From contig CM077593.1 of NCBI GenBank assembly GCA_039654915.1, forward strand, positions 61,448,501 to 61,512,500: DNA of 64,000 nucleotides. The letters run 5' to 3'. The notes below the pieces were generated by a model. That model saw only the letters and a program-made list of their open reading frames with translations, ran no database searches and was not told the origin of the DNA. Positions 45,908-55,861 of this stretch are shown here, one piece after another. The number at the start of each line of letters is the position of its first letter. Position 1 is the first letter of the stretch. Both the position numbers and the translations under genes were made by a program. This stretch comes from Aquilaria yunnanensis (Eukaryota; Streptophyta; Magnoliopsida; Malvales; Thymelaeaceae).

Positions 45908-48660
45908 ATGGACACCTGCTATTCTTTTTCTGGTACAACAAAAAGATGTAATGCGTGCATTCTACTACTTTCCATTTTTACACTCTTTGCTATTATACTA
46001 TCCATTATAGCCATCACACTTTACTTTTCAACAACCGGTAATTCTTTTTGTTCTCTAACAAAAAGATGTTGCGTGTGCATTCTACCACTTTTTAATCCCA
46101 TTATTACTTCTACACATTCTACCAATTTTTACCAAAAATTCAATTATTACACCTACACATTCTACCACTTCTTACCAAAAATTCCGTTTTTACATCCATC
46201 TCTCACTCCTTTCCATTATACTATCCATTATTGCTATCACACTTTACTTTGAAAACGATACTACTCGTGGGTGAAAATAAAAAGTTAAGGGAGATTTAAT
46301 AGTGGCGATCTTGAAAGTGCTGTCAAATCTAGTAAGAAGGATTTCATATGTTGCACCCCAACTCTAAAAAAAAAAAAGAATTCATAGTGGTTATCAACAT
46401 CCTTGCAAGAAGTCTGGGGTTAGCTTCCAAACAAGGTAGCTCTCATATTAAATGACTTCAGTGGCCTCCCAATTCTCACAAATGCTCAATACAAAAAAAA
46501 AAAAGATTCTCAGTTTTCCGCAACACAAATTCCAACAAAGGAAAGAAGTTCATCCCTTCCATCAAAAGCCATTAAAGGGAAAATCCAAAACAAAAAAAGA
46601 GACTCAGAGTAAACACAAGCAAGTAAGGTCACTTGAGTCATCTCATTTCAAGAGGGCTATAATCTCAGTTCTTTGCAATACAAACTCCGAAAAGAGAAAT
46701 TCATCCCTTCCATCAAAAGACAACAAGGGAAAATTCAAAACCAAAAAGGACTGAGAACAAGCACGAGCAAGCAAGGCCACTTGAGTCATCTCACTTCAAG
46801 AGAGTTATCAAGTATGTCATCACCATAGCTCACAAAAAAAAAGGAAAGGGAAACAAAGAAAAAAAAATAAAAAAAAAATAAAAAAAACAAAGAAAAGAAA
46901 AGAGGCTCAAGTTAGAGCAAAAGAAAGAAAAAAAAAGTGAGCTATGGATTCTAGACTGAAAACCTGCAAAGGCGGTTTAGAACACAAAAGCAACCCTCAA
47001 ACCAAGCATGCATAAAGATCACAATAGTTGGGGGGCAATAGATGAGGTCTAACTTTCTGGAAAGAGTGGCAAGTTAAGGTCATCACTATTGAGTTTTTCA
47101 CCATAATCAAATTTGCTCACGAGTAGTATCAAAAGACCATTCTCCCACACCACTTAAACTTAACTTTCCTCAGACTGAACATCCTCATTCAGTTAAAAGA
47201 CTATCATTGTGAATCATGCTTCTACCTTATTTAATACTGCTTACGAGTAGTATTAAAAGACCCTTCTTTCATACCACTCAAACTTAACTTTACTCAGACC
47301 TAATATTTACCTCTCGATATCATCTTCATTCAGCTAAAAGGCTATCCTTGTGAATCATGTTTATACCTTATTGTCTTGCACAGTTTATGTCTTCGAGTTG
47401 GAAAGGGAAGAATGGCAGGATATTTTAATTAAAAACAAAGACCGTAAATTACTTTGTCAAGCTTTGCAAATTGATGAAAGTTTTTCTTTAAGGCCAAACC
47501 ATTATTCATTAATGTGTGTAGACTTAAAAGTGAGGATATAGCTTGAGTCTTTCTTTAAAAAGATGTGGTTCTTGTAAGAGAAATTTACGATCAAGTGCCA
47601 TCACAAAGGTCTAGAAATGCTCGACCTTCTGTTAAATCAAAGGCGAGATGATACCTTTTATCCACATAAATACCATATTCAGGGGGGCAAAGTAGTCTCT
47701 ACGAAGCGTAAGAAGAGTACTGCCAACAAAGAAGTTCAATAGACAATGCGGCAAGTCTTATGGATCAAAACATGAATTCAAGGAAGAGCAATCATTCAGA
47801 TTATAACATGAGGATAAGTAAATGTCGGCACGGTCACAAGAAAAGGGACAATGAAACATTGAAAGTTAAGCCTTTGATAGTATGAAATCCATGACAAGGG
47901 ATGAGTATTTGAAGAGATATAAAGTATGAGGCGAGCGAACATTAAAGAAATTGAGGCCAAAATTCAAGAACAAATCAAAGAAAGCGGACTTTGAAAAGAG
48001 TTGGGCTTTTGAGGCAGCGGACAAAAGCTGGAAAGCATAAAGAGATTCAATGATAGTCCAAGAAGGCCATCACAAAGAGGATCCAGTAAAACAAAGACAT
48101 AAAGAACTAGATCCATACAAAAAAAAGAACCATCAATTACACATGCTTTGCATTCATGCATTTCACATCATGCATGCATGACTTTTACATGATAGGAATC
48201 AAATGGGAAACACATCCACCGCACCGTTACAGCAGTATAAGCTGAGATCTTAATGACATCAGCTCTTACCAATTGGACGCATAGCTAATACGCTGGACCC
48301 AGCCCCATCAGGAATCCAAGGATAAAGTATACAATATCATCAAAAGCCTGGCAATTGAGGCTACACCTGAAAGAACAGAATTGATGCCAGCTTAGCAGCA
48401 TCCAAGATGAGTGATAGCTATCGTCAAAGATAAGGCAGACATCAAGAAATATTGTCGTTGAAAATTCGTCAAAAGCGGACAATGGATTCAATAATCAAGG
48501 ACTGAATCGACGTCAGCTGGATGGAATATCTATCACATCAAAATAAAGTAGGATCCACTTTTCCGGTTAAGCGGCGGATATGGTACTCCGTGACTCTCAA
48601 GTCGGTTCTCTCAGTTGCCCATAATAACTGATCCTTTCCTCCCTCCTTTCTTTTACTTTC
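45908..48660 (+). repeat. Low-complexity internal spacer with small duplications
   Basis: TACACATTCTACCACTT-type units fill 45950-46250. A roughly 155-bp segment (TTCATCCCTTCCATCAAAAG...CACTTGAGTCATCTCA) is present twice at about 46505-46660 and 46661-46810. A roughly 130-bp segment (GAGTAGTAT-AAAAGACC...TGTGAATCATG) is present twice at about 47117-47240 and 47243-47380. Purine-rich A/G tracts occupy 46840-46950. No convincing gene is seen. Confidence 0.6.
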
Positions 48661-48669
48661 TCCTAGAAA

Positions 48670-49218
48670 ATGGATCCTACTTTTTCTGCCTTGCGAAAAT
48701 ATTTTCCTTCTCTCCCAATGAACATCCTCAAAAAGATCTACCAAGTTCGCTGTGAACGATTAAGAGCTCTGATGCATAAAGGAATCCCTGAAGATGTGCG
48801 GTGGTTAATTGAAGCTAAGGTTCGTCTGGCAGGTGAAATCCCAGAGGCATTTGTGTCTCACATGCCTGGTGTAGGCAAAAGCTCTTATGCCAAAAAGCGA
48901 AGAGCGAGGAGACTAGGCGTCTGTCATAAATGCGGACGCTGGACCTGTAATACTAAATGTCGTTCTTTATGGATGATCTCTGATAATCGAGAAGATAAAA
49001 TACGATTCATTAAGAATGGCCTGAGTAAGGACTCATTGGATGATATCCAATTGACTCTTGAGACGCATTCTTGTGGATCCGTGCAACGTGAACTTCTCGA
49101 TTTATGGAGCATTTTTCATGAAGAACGAGAACGATACAGTCCCGGGAATCTGACGTTAAACGACCCTATTTGCCAGCTTGTAAGAAAACTGGATGGGAAG
49201 CAAATCCTCGACTCATAG
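48670..49218 (+). CDS. Cys4 zinc-finger protein, tandem copy 1 (182 aa)
   Basis: The start is ATG 48670, which begins the conserved family N-terminus (SALRKYFPSLP) shared with the next two genes. The protein is basic, with a KKRRARR patch at residues 75-81, directly followed by a C-x2-C-x4-C-x3-C motif (Cys 85, 88, 93, 97), then RFIKNG at 112-117. There is no signal peptide or membrane segment. A basic patch plus compact Cys4 knuckle suggests nuclear nucleic-acid binding. The core resembles, in order and spacing of basic patch, Cys pair and FI-x-x-G, the small cysteine-rich nucleic-acid-binding proteins of carlavirus-type plant viruses (PF05515), but this needs a profile search. It is intronless. 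No TATA box as clear as in the next copies was found. Confidence 0.8.
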   Translation: MDPTFSALRKYFPSLPMNILKKIYQVRCERLRALMHKGIPEDVRWLIEAKVRLAGEIPEAFVSHMPGVGKSSYAKKRRARRLGVCHKCGRWTCNTKCRSLWMISDNREDKIRFIKNGLSKDSLDDIQLTLETHSCGSVQRELLDLWSIFHEERERYSPGNLTLNDPICQLVRKLDGKQILDS

Positions 49219-49377
49219 AAGCCGTTAATCCCGTTACTGGACGTAAAACCAGTGGAAGATGTGAGCCACAGTCACAATCACTGTACATACAATTTATCAT
49301 ATTTAAAATTTTCCATTTTTCTTTTAATAATGTATTTGCTCCCGTAAGTGTAATCGACACGTTATCCATTTCATCGC

Positions 49378-49384
49378 TATAAAT
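49378..49384 (+). promoter_or_regulatory. TATA box of zinc-finger copy 2
   Basis: TATAAAT lies 81 bp before ATG 49465. It is preceded by GTAAGTGTAAT, then ACG, TTATCC and TTTCATC, a block also found before copy 3 and in part before LOG. Confidence 0.65.
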
Positions 49385-49464
49385 GCATGTTCTTCCAGTC
49401 GGTTATCTAAGTTTCCTTCAATAACTAATTTCTTTCCATCATCTCTCAAATTCTTCTCTCATCA

Positions 49465-50013
49465 ATGGATTCTACTCTTTCTACCCTGCGAAAATACTTT
49501 CCTTCTCTTCCAATAAAAGTCCTTAAAAAGATCTACCTTGCTAGATGTGAAAGAATCAGAGTTTTTACACGCAAAGGCATTCCCGATAATGTGCAGTGGA
49601 TAATTGAAGCTAAGGTCCGTTTGGCGGGTGAAGTTCCAGATGCATTTATGCCCCGCATGCCCGGTTTAGGTAAAAGCCGTTATGCCAAAAGGCGAAGAGC
49701 AGAGAGACTAGGCGTGTGTTATAAATGTGGGCGATGGAATTGTAATACTAAATGTCGCTCTTTAGGATACATCTCCATAAATCGTGAAGATAAAAGAAAA
49801 TTCATTAAGAATGGCCTGCGTAAGGAATCTCTGGAAGATATCCTATTAACTTTTGAAACACATTCTTGTGAAATAGTGCAATGGGAAATTATGGATTTAT
49901 GGTGGACTTTCCGTAAAGAACAGGATCGTTACAGTCTTGGAAATCTGACTTTTAATGACCCTGTTTGCCAGTTTGTGAGAAAACTATATAAGATGCAAAT
50001 CACCGATTCATAG
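49465..50013 (+). CDS. Cys4 zinc-finger protein, tandem copy 2 (182 aa)
   Basis: It has exactly the same length as copies 1 and 3 and needs no gaps to align; about two thirds of residues match copy 1 by eye. It keeps the basic KRRRAER patch (75-81), Cys 85, 88, 93 and 97, FIKNGLRKESLEDI at 113-126 and the C-terminal LGNLTFNDPVCQFVRKL. Changes are spread through the protein while all structural residues stay, as expected under selection for function. It starts at ATG 49465, 246 bp after copy 1 stops. Function is unknown beyond likely nucleic-acid binding. Confidence 0.8.
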   Translation: MDSTLSTLRKYFPSLPIKVLKKIYLARCERIRVFTRKGIPDNVQWIIEAKVRLAGEVPDAFMPRMPGLGKSRYAKRRRAERLGVCYKCGRWNCNTKCRSLGYISINREDKRKFIKNGLRKESLEDILLTFETHSCEIVQWEIMDLWWTFRKEQDRYSLGNLTFNDPVCQFVRKLYKMQITDS

Positions 50014-50163
50014 AAAGCATTGAAGCCATTACTTGACATAAATCAGTGGAAGATGAGAGCCACGGTCATGATTCCTGTACATATAAGCTGTCATTTGTCT
50101 TTTCTTTTGACAATAATGTACTTGCTTCTGTAAGTGTAATTAACGCATTATCCCTTTCATCAC

Positions 50164-50172
50164 TATAAATAT
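50164..50172 (+). promoter_or_regulatory. TATA box of zinc-finger copy 3
   Basis: TATAAATAT lies 58-66 bp before ATG 50230, in the block GTAAGTGTAAT - ACGC - TTATCC - TTTCATC - CTATAAAT shared with copy 2. Confidence 0.65.
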
Positions 50173-50229
50173 GTGTTAGTTATTTTCGTTTCCTACAATC
50201 ACTAATTTCTTTCTTTGCCTCCTTCATCA

Positions 50230-50778
50230 ATGGAGTCTTCTCTTTCCGCCCTACGAAAGTATTTTCCTTCCTTCCCAATAAATGTTCTTAAAAAGATTTA
50301 TCAAGCTAAATGTGAACGATTCAGAGTATTTATGCACAAAGGCATTCCTGATAATGTGCGGTGGCTAATTGAAGCTAAGGTTCGTTCAGCTGGTGAAGTT
50401 CCAGAAGCGTTCTTTCCCCGTATGCCCGGCTTTGGTAAAAGCGCTTATGCCAAAAAAAGAAGAGCAAAGAGGCTAGGCGTTTGTCATAATTGTGGATGGT
50501 GGATTTGCGGCAATAAATGTCGTTCTCCAGGAGTGATCACCAGAAATCGTAATGATAGAATAAGATTCATTAAGAATGGCTTGCGTAAGGAATCTCTAGA
50601 AGATATTCGAGAGGTTCTTGAAGTGCATTCTTGCGGAATAGTGCAATTTGAGGTTGTTGGATTATGGATAATTTTCCAAAAAGAACGAGATCGTTACAGT
50701 CTTGGGAATCTGACCCTAAACGACCCTGTTTGCCAGTTTGTGAGAAAGCTAGATGAGATGCAAATCACCGATTCATAA
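50230..50778 (+). CDS. Cys4 zinc-finger protein, tandem copy 3 (182 aa)
   Basis: ATG 50230 was chosen because it aligns with the starts of copies 1 and 2 and gives the same 182-residue length. The basic KKRRAKR patch (75-81) and Cys 85, 88, 93 and 97 are kept, as are the FIKNGLRKESLEDI helix and the C-terminal NDPVCQFVRKLDEMQITDS. It is more similar to copy 2 in the C-terminal third and to copy 1 in parts of the N-terminal half. It is intronless and lies 216 bp after copy 2. Possible roles are DNA/RNA binding or transcription regulation; nothing in the sequence decides between them. Confidence 0.8.
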   Translation: MESSLSALRKYFPSFPINVLKKIYQAKCERFRVFMHKGIPDNVRWLIEAKVRSAGEVPEAFFPRMPGFGKSAYAKKRRAKRLGVCHNCGWWICGNKCRSPGVITRNRNDRIRFIKNGLRKESLEDIREVLEVHSCGIVQFEVVGLWIIFQKERDRYSLGNLTLNDPVCQFVRKLDEMQITDS

Positions 50779-50819
50779 AAAGCATTGAAGCCATTACTGG
50801 ACGCAAAGCCAGTAGAAGA

Positions 50820-51280
50820 CGAGGATCAAAGTCACGATTACTGTACGTGCTAGCTGTCGCTTTTGAAATTTTCCTCCCCTTTTGGTAATAATGTATCCAC
50901 TCTTGACGTGAACCAAAGTCACGATTACTGTACGTGCTAGCTGTCGCTTTTGAAATTTTCCTCCCCTTTCGGCGATAATGTATCCACTCCTGACATGAGC
51001 CATAGTCACGATACTGTACATGCTAGCTGTCGCTTTTGAAATTTTCCTTCTCCTTTGGCAATAATGTACCCACTCCTGACACGGACTACTGTATATAGCT
51101 GCCACTTTTGAAATTTTCCTTCTCTTCCAACAATCACGTACCTACTCCTGACGTAAGCTACAGTAGTGACTACTGTACATGCTAGCAGCTATTTTGAAAA
51201 TTTTCCTCCTCTTTTAACGATAGTGTACCCATACCTGACCAGAGTCATACTCGTGACTACTGTGAATAGCTGGCAATAAT
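50820..51280 (+). repeat. 87-bp tandem repeat upstream of LOG, 5-6 units
   Basis: GTCACGATTACTGTAC recurs at 50831, 50918 and 51005, then in weaker form at about 51084, 51167 and 51250. Each unit has ACTGTA-(C/A)-GTGCTAGCTGTCGC, TTTTGAAATTTTCC, AATAATGTA-CC and a TGACG- or TGACA-like site. Single versions of this unit lie downstream of zinc-finger copies 1 and 2, so the array is an amplified intergenic (3' end plus promoter) segment. Confidence 0.85.
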
Positions 51281-51325
51281 GTATCCATTCTTAAAAATAA
51301 AATTATTGCCTTATCTCTTCATCTC

Positions 51326-51335
51326 TATAAATATA
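51326..51335 (+). promoter_or_regulatory. TATA box of the LOG gene
   Basis: TATAAATATA stands about 35-40 bp before ATG 51366, preceded by TTATCTCTTCATCTC, similar to the TTATCC-TTTCATC-CTATAAAT blocks of the zinc-finger genes. The 5' leader would be very short. Confidence 0.65.
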
Positions 51336-51365
51336 TCCTCTTTTCTCACAAGGGTAAGGATAGGA

Positions 51366-51995
51366 ATGGAGAAAACCCCAACTCATAAATCCCAAAGTAT
51401 TTGTGTATTTTCTGGGGCTTTTCCTGGAAAAGATGAAGAGTATTTAAAGGCAGCCAACCATTTGGGTAGAGTATTAGCTGAGCGAAAAATACATTTAGTT
51501 TATGGAGGAGGTAGTGTCGGATTAATGGGAGGTGTAGCATCAGCAGCATCTTTAGGAGGAAGTCAAGTTTTGGGCATCATCCCTGGACCTTTGAAATTTG
51601 TTTCTGGGGGCACGATTGGAGAAGAATTAGTGGTTAAAAATTTGCAAGAGCGTGTGTTACAAATGCTTTTAAATGCTGATGCTTTTATCGCTCTACCAGG
51701 TGGTTTTGGCACATTGGGAGAAGTCTTTCAAATTGCTTCCATGGCCCAACTTAATTTGCATAAGAAACCCATTGGGCTTTTAAATGTTAACAATTTCTTT
51801 ACAGGTCTGATAGCTTTTATGGATTATGCTATGCAGAAGAATTTCATATCAAGAGTGGCACAGCGAATCATAATATCCGCAACAACTGCTAAAGAATTGC
51901 TAGATAAAATACAAGCTTTTGTTCCTGAACCAGATCCAGCAATGATTCAGATAGACTGGACACGAAAGTCTTTCCCAACCAGTTCACTCCCATAA
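51366..51995 (+). CDS. LOG-like: LOG-family cytokinin riboside 5'-monophosphate phosphoribohydrolase (209 aa)
   Basis: LOG enzymes release active cytokinin bases from their nucleotides in the cytosol. The protein shows the family order: SICVFSGAFPGKDEEY near the N-terminus, YGGGSVGLMGGVA at 46-58, a catalytic-type Arg at 96 within LQERV, PGGFGTLGE at 111-119 (the PGGxGTxxE motif with its Glu), and KPIGLLNVNNFF then FISRVAQRIIISAT. The length is normal. The usual MHxRK segment reads LQERV, so its Met, His and Lys are replaced, which may alter activity. Plant LOG genes generally have several introns; this one has none. The start is ATG 51366, just after the TATA box; an upstream in-frame extension is unlikely to be translated. 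It lies 587 bp after zinc-finger copy 3, same strand, inside the LTR element. Confidence 0.9.
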   Translation: MEKTPTHKSQSICVFSGAFPGKDEEYLKAANHLGRVLAERKIHLVYGGGSVGLMGGVASAASLGGSQVLGIIPGPLKFVSGGTIGEELVVKNLQERVLQMLLNADAFIALPGGFGTLGEVFQIASMAQLNLHKKPIGLLNVNNFFTGLIAFMDYAMQKNFISRVAQRIIISATTAKELLDKIQAFVPEPDPAMIQIDWTRKSFPTSSLP

Positions 51996-52500
51996 TGGTC
52001 CTCTACTCACCCTGTTAAAGTATTGTGGAAGAAAGAAGCGATCTGATCCGTTTTTCTTGTCCTTTAGTTTTGTTATCAGCATTTTCTTTCGTGTTTCAGT
52101 TTTTCTTTTCAGGGAGTTTCTTTACCTTCTAGGATAGTTTCGTTCATGCTGATATTAAAACCATGGGACAATGCCTTTAGGTTGGAATGGCTGAGTAAAG
52201 AGTAATTTTTATTACTCTTGAGACGCATCCTATTAGGTCTACTAGGCATAACATTTTGGGGTAGTTAAGCTTTAACTTTATTTGGATGACATATCTCACA
52301 AGGGAATCTACATTTACTGAAGAAAATATTAGATGAACCTTGGATATTGATTCCAAACATCCGTTCCCTTTACATAATTTGTCAGTGTTATTGTCATCAT
52401 CAAGATTCACTCATCTTATCGAAGTTTAAATTTTTGCACTCACCTATTATGAAAATTCACACTTTCGAAGAAAATTATTCCAATTTCAATTGCTTTCATA
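51996..52500 (+). other. Spacer downstream of LOG, no gene
   Basis: About 500 bp of T-rich sequence leads into the repeat arrays. No conserved frame is seen. Confidence 0.5.
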
Positions 52501-52504
52501 TAAA

Positions 52505-52745
52505 TTTCGCTCGAGGTCCTAAGGAAAGCTCCTTAGCCTCAAAATCAATTTTCATCATCGGGGTTTAAGGATGGAACCTTTGCCTCGAAAACAATCAACT
52601 TTCATCATCGGGGTTTTAAGGATGGAACCTTTGCCTCGAAAACAATCAATTTTCATCATCGGGGTTTTAAGGATAGAACCTTTGCCTCGAAAATAATCAA
52701 TTTTCATCATTGGGGTTTTAAGGATGGAACCTTTACCTCGACATC
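52505..52745 (+). repeat. Hairpin repeat array A, about 4 units of 61 bp
   Basis: Units read CATCATCGGGGTTTTAAGG - A - GGAACCTTTGCCTCG. Each can fold as CGGGGTTTTAAGG against CCTTTGCCTCG. It is the left end of a continuous block of related arrays. Confidence 0.85.
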
Positions 52746-54540
52746 AATCATTCAGTCCATCTTACAACGATAGAACATTTCCTATCGTTAGAGGTTCTAA
52801 GGACCTTTCCTTAAACCTCAAACAAACAATCAATCATTCAGTCCATCTTACAACGATAGAACCTTTCCTATCGTTAGAGGTTCTAAGGACCTTTCCTTAA
52901 ACCTCAAACAAACAATCAATCATTCAGTCCATCTTACAACGATAGAACCTTTCCTATCATTAGAGGTTCTAAGGACCTTTCCTTAAACCTCAAACAAACA
53001 ATCAATCATTCAGTCCATCTTACAACGATAGAACCTTTCCTATCATTAGAGGTTCTAAGGACCTTTCCTTAAACCTCAAACAAACAATCAATCATTCAGT
53101 CCATCTTACAACGATAGAACCTTTCCTATCGTTAGAGGTTCTAAGGACCTTTCCTTAAACCTCAAACAAACAATCAATCATTCAGTCCATCTTACAACGA
53201 TAGAACCTTTCCTATCGTTAGAGGTTCTAAGGACCTTTCCTTAAATCTCAAACAAACAATCAATCATTCAGTCCATCTTACAACGATAGAACCTTTCCTA
53301 TCGTTAGAGGTTCTAAGGACATTTCCTTAACCTCAAACAAACAATCAATCATTCAGTCCATCTTACAACGATAGAACCTTTTCTATCGTTAGAGGTTCTA
53401 AGGACCTTTCCTTAACCTCAAACAAACAATCAATCATTCAGTCCATCTTACAACGATAGAACCTTTCCTATCGTTAGAGGTTCTAAGGACCTTTCCTTAA
53501 CCTCAACCAAACAATCAATCATTCAGTCCATCTTACAACGATAGAACCTTTCCTATCGTTAGAGGTTCTAAGGACCTTTACTTAAACCTCAAACAAACAA
53601 TCAATCATTCAGTCCATCTTACAGCGATAGAACCTTTCCTATCGTTAGAGGTTCTAAGGACCTTTCCTTGAACCTCAAACAAACAATCAATCATTCAGTC
53701 CATCTTACACCGATAGAACCTTTCCTATCGTTAGAGGTTCTAAGGACCTTTCCTTAAACCTCAAACAAACAATCAATCATTCAGTCCATCTTACAACGAT
53801 AGAACCTTTCCTATCGTTAGAGGTTCTAAGGACCTTTCCTTAAACCTCAAACAAACAATCAATCATTCAGTCCATCATACAACGATAGAACCTTTCCTAT
53901 CGTTAGAGGTTCTAAGGACCTTTCCTTAACCTCAAACAAACAATCAATCATTCAGTCCATCTTACAACGATAGAACCTTTCCTATCGTTAGAGGTTCTAA
54001 GGACCTTTCCTTAACCTCAAACAAACAATCAATCATTCAGTCCATCTTACAACGATAGAACCTTTCCTATCGTTAGAGGTTCTAAGGACCTTTCCTTAAC
54101 CTCAAACAAACAATCAATCATTCAGTCCATCTTACAACGATAGAACCTTTCCTATCGTTAGAGGTTCCAAGGACCTTTCCTTAACCTCAAACAAACAATC
54201 AATCATTCAGTCCATCTTACAACGATAGAACCTTTCCTATCGTTAGAGGTTCTAAGGACCTTTCCTTAACCTCAAACAAACAATCAATCGTTCAGTCCAT
54301 CTTACAATGATAGAACCTTTCCTATCGTTAGAGGTTCTAAGGACCTTTCCTTAACCTCAAACAAACAATCAATCATTCAGTCCATCTTACAACGATAGAA
54401 CCTTTCCTATCGTTAGAGGTTCTAAGGACCTTTCCTTAAACCTCAAACAAACAATCAATCATTCAGTCCATCTTACAAGGATAGAACCTTTCCTATCGTT
54501 AGAGGTTCTAAGGACCTTTCCTTAAACCTCAAACAAACAA
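52746..54540 (+). repeat. Hairpin repeat array B, 21 units of about 84 bp
   Basis: CATTCAGTCCAT occurs 21 times. Each unit has the stem CGATAG-AACCTTTC-CTATCG and a second stem AGGTTCTAAGG/CCTTAAACCT. Units are nearly identical, with scattered single-base changes, so the array expanded recently. Confidence 0.93.
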
Positions 54541-55735
54541 TCATCAATTTTCCTTCAAACGATAGGAGAGTTCCTATCGTCGAGGTTCTAAGGTAGGACC
54601 CTTAACCTCAAAATCATCAATTTTCCTTCAAACGATAGGAGAGTTCCTATCGTCGAGGTTCTAAGGTAGGACCCTTAACTTCAAAATCATCAATTTTCCT
54701 TCAAACGATAGGAGAATTCCTATCGTCGAGGTTCTAAGGTAGGACCCTTAACCTTAAAACAGTCAATTTTCCTTCAAACGATAGGAGAGTTCCTATCGTC
54801 GAGGTTCTAAGGTAGGACCCTTAACCTCAAAATCATCAATTTTCCTTCAAACGATAGGAGAGTTCCTATCGTCGAGGTTCTAAGGTAGGACCCTTAACCT
54901 CAAAACAATCAATTTTCCTTCAAACGATAGGAGAGTTCCTATCGTCGAGGTTCTAAGGTAGGACCCTTAACCTCAAAATCATCAATTTTCCTTCAAACGA
55001 TACGAGAGTTCCTATCGTCGACGTTCTAAGGTAAGACCCTTAACCTCAAAACAATCAATTTTCCTTCAAACGATAGGAGAGTTCCTATCGTCGAGGTTCT
55101 AAGGTAGGGCACTTAACCTCAAAATCATCAATTTTCCTTCAAATGATAGGAGAGTTCCTATCGTCGAGGTTCTAAGGTAGGACCCTTAACCTCAAAATCA
55201 TCAATTTTCCTTCAAACGATAGGAGAGTTCCTATCGTCGAGGTTCTAAGGTAGGACCCTTAACCTCAAAACAATCAATTTTCCTTCAAATGATAGGAGAG
55301 TTCCTATCGTCGAGGTTCTAAGGTAGGACCCTTAACCTCAAAATCATCAATTTTCCTTCAAACGATAGAAGAGTTCCTATCGTCGAGGTTCTAAGGTAGG
55401 ACCCTTAACCTCAAAATCATCAATTTTTCTTCAAACGATAGGAGAGTTCCTATCGTCGAGGTTCTAAGGTAGGACCCTTAACCTCAAAATTATCAATTTT
55501 CATTCATCGAGGTTCTAAGGTAGGACCCTTAACCTCAAAATCATCAATTTTTCTTCAAACGATAGGAGAGTTCCTATCGTCGAGGTTCTAAGGTAGGACC
55601 CTAAACCTCAAAATCATCAATTTTCCTTCAAACGATAGGAGAGTTCCTATCGTCGAGGTTCTAAAGTAGGACCCTTAACATCAAAATTATCAAATTTTCC
55701 CTTCAATGATAGGAGAGTTCCTATCGCAGAGGCTC
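54541..55735 (+). repeat. Hairpin repeat array C, about 17 units of 71 bp
   Basis: Units read CAATTTTCCTTCAAA then CGATAGGA-GAG-TTCCTATCG (8-bp perfect stem) then GAGGTTCTAAGG and CCTTAACCTC (second stem). One unit near 55500 is truncated. The architecture parallels arrays A and B although the sequences differ. Confidence 0.92.
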
Positions 55736-55848
55736 TAAGGAAGTTTTTTTAACCTCATGGTTTAGGCGGTGAGAAGGTTCTCAATGCCTAGCTGACCCGG
55801 ACGAAATTTGGTAACGACTTTGCATACATCATGTCCCATGAAGCATGC

Positions 55849-55861
55849 AAAGGGGGGCAGC
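55849..55861 (+). other. Polypurine tract of the 16.2-kb element
   Basis: AAAGGGGGGCAGC stands directly before the 3' LTR. Confidence 0.85.

Noticed and set aside
45908..46754. Short open frames in the low-complexity spacer
   Set aside because: They are Thr/Ser/Tyr- or Lys-rich products of simple repeats, with no domain.
51279..51365. Upstream extension of the LOG frame
   Set aside because: It has no ATG before 51366 and overlaps the TATA box; LOG family alignment begins after Met 51366.
48670..51995. Bacterial contamination or assembly artefact as source of the four genes
   Set aside because: They have plant-type TATA promoters, lie within a TSD-bounded LTR element in plant repeat DNA, and have similar composition.
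52505..55735. Regular repeats resembling a CRISPR array
   Set aside because: The units are contiguous tandem repeats with no unique spacers, no cas genes, and lie inside a plant LTR element.
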